DNA from: Chloroflexota bacterium
Lineage (GTDB): Bacteria; Chloroflexota; Dehalococcoidia; JAUQQI01
Assembly: GCA_030549955.1 (NCBI GenBank)
Contig: JAUQQI010000121.1
Coordinates: forward strand, 2,218-11,585
Direction: 5' to 3'
DNA: 9,368 nt
A program made the translations under genes and the position numbers. Under the pieces are notes generated by a model, which was not told the origin of the DNA, did not search any database, and saw nothing but the letters and a program-made list of their open reading frames with translations. Every line of letters starts with the position of its first letter. The stretch's first letter is position 1. Shown in pieces: positions 6,700-9,368 of this stretch.

Positions 6700-7287
6700 C
6701 CGACCGCGGACGGATTCCCGTTTTGCCGGGGATTTTGGCCGGCCCGGGTCGCGGCCAGCCCGATAAACAGGGCCAAAATCCCCTGGGCCAGCGTAAAGGC
6801 GGCGAGCAGGAGGGCAGCCGAGAACCAGAACGGCTCCGGGAAGAGCCTGATGAGGTTGTGCTCGGCCGGGTCGAGGACCCAGAGGTCGTTGCGGAAACTT
6901 ATCAAGTGAAAGAGGAGAAAGAGCTGGTCGAAGCCGACCAGCAACGCAAAGCCGGTCAAGAGCAGGAGGCCGACCGTGAGGCCCCCCCCAAATGCAAGCC
7001 AGTCGCCGACGAGGACGAGGCCCCTTCGCCGCTCCACAACGAGACTCGTCACAACGAACCCGAGCAGGAACAGGCCGGTAAAGAGGCGAACCTGGTCGAG
7101 GCCAATAACGAGCTGCTTGACGTCCCGCATGTGGAAGACCTCCCGGTCGGTGAAGAGGGGCTCTTCGACGTTGTCCCGCCGGACCATGATGTCCAGAAAC
7201 TCCTGGTCGGAGTTGAAGTAGCGTAATAAGAAAAATCGGCAACAACGCCACCGCCAGGACGAGCCAGATGCGCAGGACCGTTTTCAA
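6696..7287 (-). pseudogene. lit: Lit-type (TIGR01906/DUF1461) membrane protein gene, frameshifted and missing the first external loop
   Basis: This family includes Lit, the lipoprotein intramolecular transacylase that moves an acyl chain from glycerol to the lipoprotein N-terminus, outside the membrane. The main frame (ATG 7187 to stop 6696, 163 residues) has the family marks: VEEPLFTDREVFHMRDVKQL with a conserved His (residue 19), three membrane helices (about 34-52, 62-86, 120-146), and FHLISFRNDLWVLDPAEHNL then IRLFPEPFW with the second His (94). The two His are 75 residues apart, close to what I recall for the catalytic pair in Bacillus cereus Lit. The first helix (MKTVLRIWLVLAVALLPIFLI) lies in another frame, starting at TTG 7287 after a G-rich ribosome site. 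It runs almost directly into YFNSDQEFLDIM of the main frame, so about 40 residues of external loop are missing and the frame is off by one. The gene is probably inactive unless ATG 7187 is used or the assembly is wrong. Confidence 0.72.
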
Positions 7288-7305
7288 GGGGGACCCCCCG
7301 CCTGC

Positions 7306-7800
7306 CTAGCGGCCGGGACATACCCGGTAGACCCGGCCTCCCTGACCCGTCATCTCCGTAACCTCCCCACCGGGCAGTGCCTGAACCGAAAGAGTATAAC
7401 ACGGTCGGCCGGGAATTTCGGCGGGGATTTCGAACCGGACGACCCGGCTCTCGCCGGCGGCCACATTCCCGGCATCCCGACTCAGCTCGGCCAGGGTGTC
7501 GGACGGGTCGTCTCCGGTGAGCCTGACCCGAACCTGGACATCGAGCCGCTGACGCCCCCGGTTGTCAATGACGACGACAAGCCGGTTCGACCCGGAACCA
7601 TCGGGCCGGACGGCCACGGGGGCGGCTTCGAGCTGAACGGCCGTAACGGCGAGGCTGACTTCCGGCCGGGGCGTGGCCTGGACCACCATCGTCAGGGGCT
7701 CCGACTGCCCCCCCGAAGTTTCAAGGGCCCCGGTGCCGCACCCGGCAACAGCTAAACCCAGGAACGGTAGCAGAACCGCCCTCTTAATTCGGCCTAGCAT
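7306..7800 (-). CDS. Small lipoprotein with Ig-like (CARDB-type) domain
   Basis: A 164-residue predicted lipoprotein that opens the envelope operon. The signal is MLGRIKR, a hydrophobic core (LLPFLGLAVA) and lipobox A-V-A-G-C with lipidated Cys21; a Ser/Gly/Thr linker follows. Residues ~48-160 alternate hydrophobic and polar residues like a beta sandwich, with RLVVVIDNRGRQRLDVQVRV (73-92) and AAGESRVVRFEIP (114-126). This pattern is seen in CARDB and other Ig-like domains that describe 'differences from neutral background, then self-normalising strand pairs', usually adhesive or structural. Two cysteines, C134 and C161, could form a disulfide tying down the last strand. I do not recognise a specific family, so the domain call is by pattern only. 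The start ATG 7800 lies 12 bases after a -10 box and has no Shine-Dalgarno, which points to a leaderless or near-leaderless mRNA. The Lit-type gene starts 18 bases after its stop. Confidence 0.75.
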   Translation of the reverse strand: MLGRIKRAVLLPFLGLAVAGCGTGALETSGGQSEPLTMVVQATPRPEVSLAVTAVQLEAAPVAVRPDGSGSNRLVVVIDNRGRQRLDVQVRVRLTGDDPSDTLAELSRDAGNVAAGESRVVRFEIPAEIPGRPCYTLSVQALPGGEVTEMTGQGGRVYRVCPGR

Positions 7801-7812
7801 CAGTATCAGTCC

Positions 7813-7842
7813 AGTCTAGCCAGCCCGGTCCCCGGCTGTCAA
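7813..7842 (-). promoter_or_regulatory. Promoter for lipoprotein/Lit/DUF881 operon
   Basis: On the minus strand, a perfect TTGACA (7837-7842) is followed by an 18-bp spacer and TAGACT (7813-7818). The -10 box ends only 12 bases before the lipoprotein ATG at 7800, so transcription should start about 5 bases before or at the start codon. No ribosome-binding sequence fits in that space. Confidence 0.65.
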
Positions 7843-7862
7843 ATCGCCCCCCCATATTCCAG

Positions 7863-7930
7863 ACCGGAAACCGGTTCAGCACCTGCCGGCCGGGCCGGAG
7901 CTCTCCCGGACCCGGTTGCCGGGTCCCGGG
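7863..7930. repeat. Three tandem GC-rich inverted repeats in the intergenic region 7843-7956
   Basis: Three small palindromes follow each other. ACCGG-AAA-CCGGT (7863-7875); CCGGC-CGG-GCCGG (about 7886-7898); and a longer one, CCCGGACCCGG-TTG-CCGGGTCCCGGG (7905-7930), which pairs fully except for one bulged G. They lie just past the end of the minus-strand zinc-ribbon gene (stop at 7957-7959) and just before the next minus-strand promoter. No T-run follows on either strand, so they are not standard intrinsic terminators, but they could end or stabilise the zinc-ribbon transcript. Apart from these hairpins I see nothing in 7843-7956. Confidence 0.5.
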
Positions 7931-7956
7931 CAGACAACCCGACGTCGCGACCGTTC

Positions 7957-8136
7957 TCACGACGCCAGGGCATCAGCCCCCGGCGGAATGACCTCCCAGG
8001 CCTCGAACTGGCGCCGGCAGGCGGCACACTGGCGCCGGCGGAGCAGCCGGCCCGGGGCGACGACGAACTCGGCGACGATAAAACTCCGGGGTCCCCCGCA
8101 GAGGGGGCAGACGGGTGCTGCAATCATCACCATCAT
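7957..8136 (-). CDS. Small zinc-ribbon protein (59 aa)
   Basis: A 59-residue protein with one zinc ribbon: VCPLCGGPRSF (C-x2-C), a ~23-residue spacer ending in LLRRRQ, then CAACRRQFEAWEVIP (C-x2-C). The layout resembles the N-terminal ribbon of NrdR (C-x2-C, 'RRRREC-x2-C.RRF..YE'), but the ATP-cone domain of NrdR is absent, so it is not NrdR itself. It might bind nucleic acid or another protein; I do not assign a function. The start ATG 8136 is chosen because GGGAGG (8146-8151 on the complement) sits nine bases upstream; ATGs at 8133 and 8127 are alternatives. A longer open frame exists upstream, but it runs back through the promoter and the kinase gene on the other strand. The gene diverges from the kinase. 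Confidence 0.7.
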   Translation of the reverse strand: MMVMIAAPVCPLCGGPRSFIVAEFVVAPGRLLRRRQCAACRRQFEAWEVIPPGADALAS

Positions 8137-8170
8137 GGCCAGCAACCTCCCGGTGTGACCTGTCTGCTTC

Positions 8171-8199
8171 ATGTTAGCACAAATGTGCGATTCTGACAA
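8171..8199 (-). promoter_or_regulatory. Promoter for the zinc-ribbon gene with embedded palindrome
   Basis: Reading the minus strand, TTGTCA (8194-8199), a 17-bp spacer and TAACAT (8171-8176) make a plausible promoter. Its start site would fall near 8164, about 28 bases before the zinc-ribbon ATG, leaving room for the GGGAGG ribosome site. The spacer contains the inverted repeat GCACA-AA-TGTGC (8177-8188), directly against the -10 box, a classic place for a repressor operator. Confidence 0.5.
8177..8188. promoter_or_regulatory. Candidate operator: 12-bp inverted repeat GCACAAATGTGC
   Basis: Perfect 5-bp arms (GCACA/TGTGC) around a 2-bp AA centre, located inside the -35/-10 spacer of the zinc-ribbon promoter and about 40 bp upstream of the divergent kinase promoter. 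A bound dimeric regulator would block RNA polymerase on the minus strand and could affect both genes. The sequence does not match a regulator I can name. Confidence 0.4.
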
Positions 8200-8228
8200 G
8201 GCGGTTATCCACGGGTCCGGGGCTGGCC

Positions 8229-8258
8229 TTGACAGTTCGGGCCGGGTCGGGCTATCGT
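8229..8258 (+). promoter_or_regulatory. Promoter for the kdgK-like gene, leaderless configuration
   Basis: A perfect TTGACA (8229-8234) is followed by an 18-bp spacer and TATCGT (8253-8258; the TA...T frame of a -10 box is kept). Only 10 bases separate the -10 box from the kinase GTG (8269), so the transcript should begin within a few bases of the start codon. No Shine-Dalgarno is present in that interval. Confidence 0.55.
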
Positions 8259-8268
8259 TGGTTCGGCC

Positions 8269-9219
8269 GTGCCGGATGTTATTACCCTTGGCGAGACGAT
8301 GGTTCTTTTCGCTCCCCTCGAGCCCGGGCCCCTCAGGTATGCCCGCCGCTTTGAGATGCGGTTCGGCGGGGCCGAGTCCAACTTCGCCATCGGGATTGTC
8401 AGGCTCGGTTTCTCCGCCGGCTGGATAAGTCGGCTCGGGGACGACGAGTTCGGGCGGTATATCTTTGCCCAGCTCCGGGGCGAAGGGGTCGATGTGAGTC
8501 AGGTGAAGTTTGACCCGGATGCGCCGACCGGCCTCTTTTTTAAGGAGCTTGGTCGGCCCGGCGGAACCCGGGTCTATTATTACCGCCGTCATTCCGCCGC
8601 CTCGCGTCTTTCCCCGGACGACCTCGATGAAGGATACTTCGCCGGCGCCCGGTGGCTTCACCTGACGGGGATCACCCCGGCCCTTTCGGCGCCATGCCGG
8701 GCGGCGGTTGGGGCTGCCCTGGGCCTTGCCCGCCGCTTCGGCCTGACCGTCTCATTCGACCCAAACCTTCGGCTAAAACTCTGGCCTCTTGCGACGGCCC
8801 GGCGGGTCCTTGTGCCGTTGCTCCAGCAGGCCGACCTGGTTCTTGGCGGACACGAGGAGCTGTGCCTTCTCCTCGACAAGCCAGCCCCGGAAGCCGCGGC
8901 CGAGGCCCTTCTCGCCGCCGGGGTCAGGGTCGTCGCGTTCAAGCTTGGGGCCGAGGGTGCCCTGGTAATGACGGCCAGCTCCCGGGACCGGGTCCCCGCC
9001 TTCCCGGTCCCGGAGGTTGTCGACCCGGTTGGGGCTGGGGACGCCTTCGATGCCGGGTTTGTGGCCGGTCAGCTCCTGGGCTGGACCCCGGCCGAAGCTG
9101 CCCGGCTGGGGAATGCCTGCGGTGCCCTGATGGTCTCGGTCCGGGGCGACTATGAGGCCCTGCCAACCCTGGCCGAAGCCCAGGCGTTCATGGCCGGCCG
9201 ACTTCCGCCGGCCCGGTAA
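8269..9219 (+). CDS. kdgK: PfkB-family sugar kinase, probable 2-keto-3-deoxygluconate kinase
   Basis: A 316-residue ribokinase-fold (PfkB) kinase. It probably phosphorylates 2-keto-3-deoxygluconate with ATP to KDPG, the entry to the lower Entner-Doudoroff pathway, in the cytosol. Seen in order: VITLGETMVLFAP (4-16), substrate-binding GGAESNFAIGIVRLG (33-47, PfkB signature 1), SRLGDDEFGRYI (54-65), the lid residues TRVYYYRRHSAAS (100-112) that are typical of KDG kinases, SFDPNLRLKLW (162-172), VLGGHEEL (191-198), and the catalytic DPVGAGDAFDAGF (252-264), with D258 as the proton-abstracting base and the GAG anion hole intact. Length fits the family. The start is GTG with no ribosome site, placed 10 bases from a -10 box. 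A glycerophosphodiesterase-like gene starts 16 bases after the stop. Fructokinase or another PfkB sugar specificity is the main alternative. Confidence 0.9.
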   Translation: MPDVITLGETMVLFAPLEPGPLRYARRFEMRFGGAESNFAIGIVRLGFSAGWISRLGDDEFGRYIFAQLRGEGVDVSQVKFDPDAPTGLFFKELGRPGGTRVYYYRRHSAASRLSPDDLDEGYFAGARWLHLTGITPALSAPCRAAVGAALGLARRFGLTVSFDPNLRLKLWPLATARRVLVPLLQQADLVLGGHEELCLLLDKPAPEAAAEALLAAGVRVVAFKLGAEGALVMTASSRDRVPAFPVPEVVDPVGAGDAFDAGFVAGQLLGWTPAEAARLGNACGALMVSVRGDYEALPTLAEAQAFMAGRLPPAR

Positions 9220-9235
9220 CCGGGGGGAAATCCGG

Positions 9236-9368
9236 ATGGACCTCGGAATACCCCTCGTTGTCGCCCACCGGGGGGCCTCCGGGGAGGCCCCGGAAAACAC
9301 CCTGCCCGCCTTGGATCGGACGAGGGCCCGGTTGGCAGAGGCCATGGAAAGCGGTGGCCGGCTGACCA
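9236..9368 (+). CDS. Glycerophosphodiester phosphodiesterase-like gene, 5' end only, atypical after codon 26
   Basis: Partial gene running off the window: 44 codons, no stop. A G-rich ribosome site (GGGGGGA, 9222-9228) lies 7 bases before ATG 9236, and the gap to the kinase stop is 16 bases, so both are likely co-transcribed. The first part, PLVVAHRGASGEAPENTLPAL (6-26), is the classic GDPD start: H-R in HRGAS and E-N in ENT are catalytic and metal residues. Intact members then continue with a helix and a GAD-IE-D-DV metal motif within about 20 residues. Here the frame instead reads DRTRARLAEAMESGGRLT (27-44), with no GAD/ELD motif in any frame up to the window end. It may be a divergent member, a frame-preserving deletion or fusion, or a pseudogene; more downstream sequence is needed to decide. 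Confidence 0.6.
   Translation, partial: MDLGIPLVVAHRGASGEAPENTLPALDRTRARLAEAMESGGRLT

Noticed and set aside
5989..7287. A single 432-codon minus-strand protein covering the Lit-type gene and the first DUF881 gene.
   Set aside because: Only its first ~25 residues (helix of the Lit-type gene) and last 236 residues (DUF881) are meaningful. The middle is Arg/Pro-rich out-of-frame sequence, while the neighbouring frame there encodes the conserved Lit-type body.
8174..8190. TTAGCAC next to the palindrome, resembling half of a CIRCE (HrcA) element.
   Set aside because: CIRCE needs TTAGCACTC-N9-GAGTGCTAA; the second arm and spacing are absent and no heat-shock genes are present.
8205..8213. TTATCCACG, one mismatch from the DnaA box TTATCCACA.
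   Set aside because: A single copy, no cluster, no AT-rich unwinding region and no dnaA/dnaN nearby; chance is the simplest explanation.
7957..8661. A 234-codon minus-strand frame ending in the zinc ribbon.
   Set aside because: The upstream ~175 codons are antisense to the KdgK-like kinase and run through the intergenic promoters; only the last 59 codons, preceded by GGGAGG, look real.
1..9368. CRISPR arrays, tRNA/rRNA genes, transposases, phage or toxin-antitoxin and defence genes.
   Set aside because: I saw no regular repeats with spacers, no cloverleaf or rRNA-like sequence, and no protein motifs of these systems on either strand.

Overview
The window is about 9.4 kb of high-GC bacterial chromosome, densely packed, with strong third-position G/C bias and heavy use of CGG, CCG and GGC codons. 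Two tandem DUF881 genes (the ylxW/ylxX type), a Lit/TIGR01906-family membrane gene, lipobox-bearing lipoproteins, short FmdB-type zinc ribbons and housekeeping TTGACA-type promoters together suggest a high-GC, possibly deep-branching member of the Bacillota. This is inferred from gene content and is not proven. There are no RNA genes, CRISPR arrays, insertion sequences or phage genes.

Layout. (a) 1-3247, minus strand: a peptide/nickel-type ABC importer operon, transcribed from a strong promoter at 3295-3324. The order is lipoprotein binding protein, then DppB/OppB-type permease, then DppC/OppC-type permease, which is cut by the window edge. (b) 3400-3769, plus strand: a scar with the last ~50 codons of pntB followed by the first ~50 codons of a pntA/alanine-dehydrogenase-type gene. 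Both are truncated and lie directly in front of (c), an M20-family ureidohydrolase (allantoate amidohydrolase / N-carbamoyl-L-amino-acid hydrolase, 3773-5005). An FmdB-type zinc ribbon follows (5052-5282). (d) 5294-7800, minus strand: a four-gene envelope cluster, convergent with fmdB. In transcription order it holds a small lipoprotein with an Ig-like domain, a damaged Lit-type gene (frameshift plus missing loop), and two DUF881 proteins joined by 4-7 nt overlaps. (e) 7843-7956: intergenic DNA with three tandem GC-rich hairpins. (f) 7957-8136, minus: a 59-residue zinc ribbon. Diverging from it is a PfkB-type sugar kinase (KdgK-like, 8269-9219), followed by the 5' end of a glycerophosphodiesterase-like gene that departs from its family after about 26 codons.

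How the parts work together. The importer and the M20 enzyme diverge from one intergenic region and could form an uptake-and-hydrolysis pair for peptides or ureido compounds. The lipoprotein/Lit/DUF881 cluster belongs to the cell envelope: Lit acts on lipoproteins, and a lipoprotein gene opens its operon. KdgK would feed 2-keto-3-deoxygluconate into the Entner-Doudoroff route.

Two features stand out. First, gene erosion is clustered: pntB', pntA', the Lit gene and possibly the glycerophosphodiesterase have all lost segments. Second, four probable promoters share an 18-bp spacer, and two of them sit so close to the start codon that the mRNAs should be leaderless or nearly so. I did not find a convincing new defence or mobile system.
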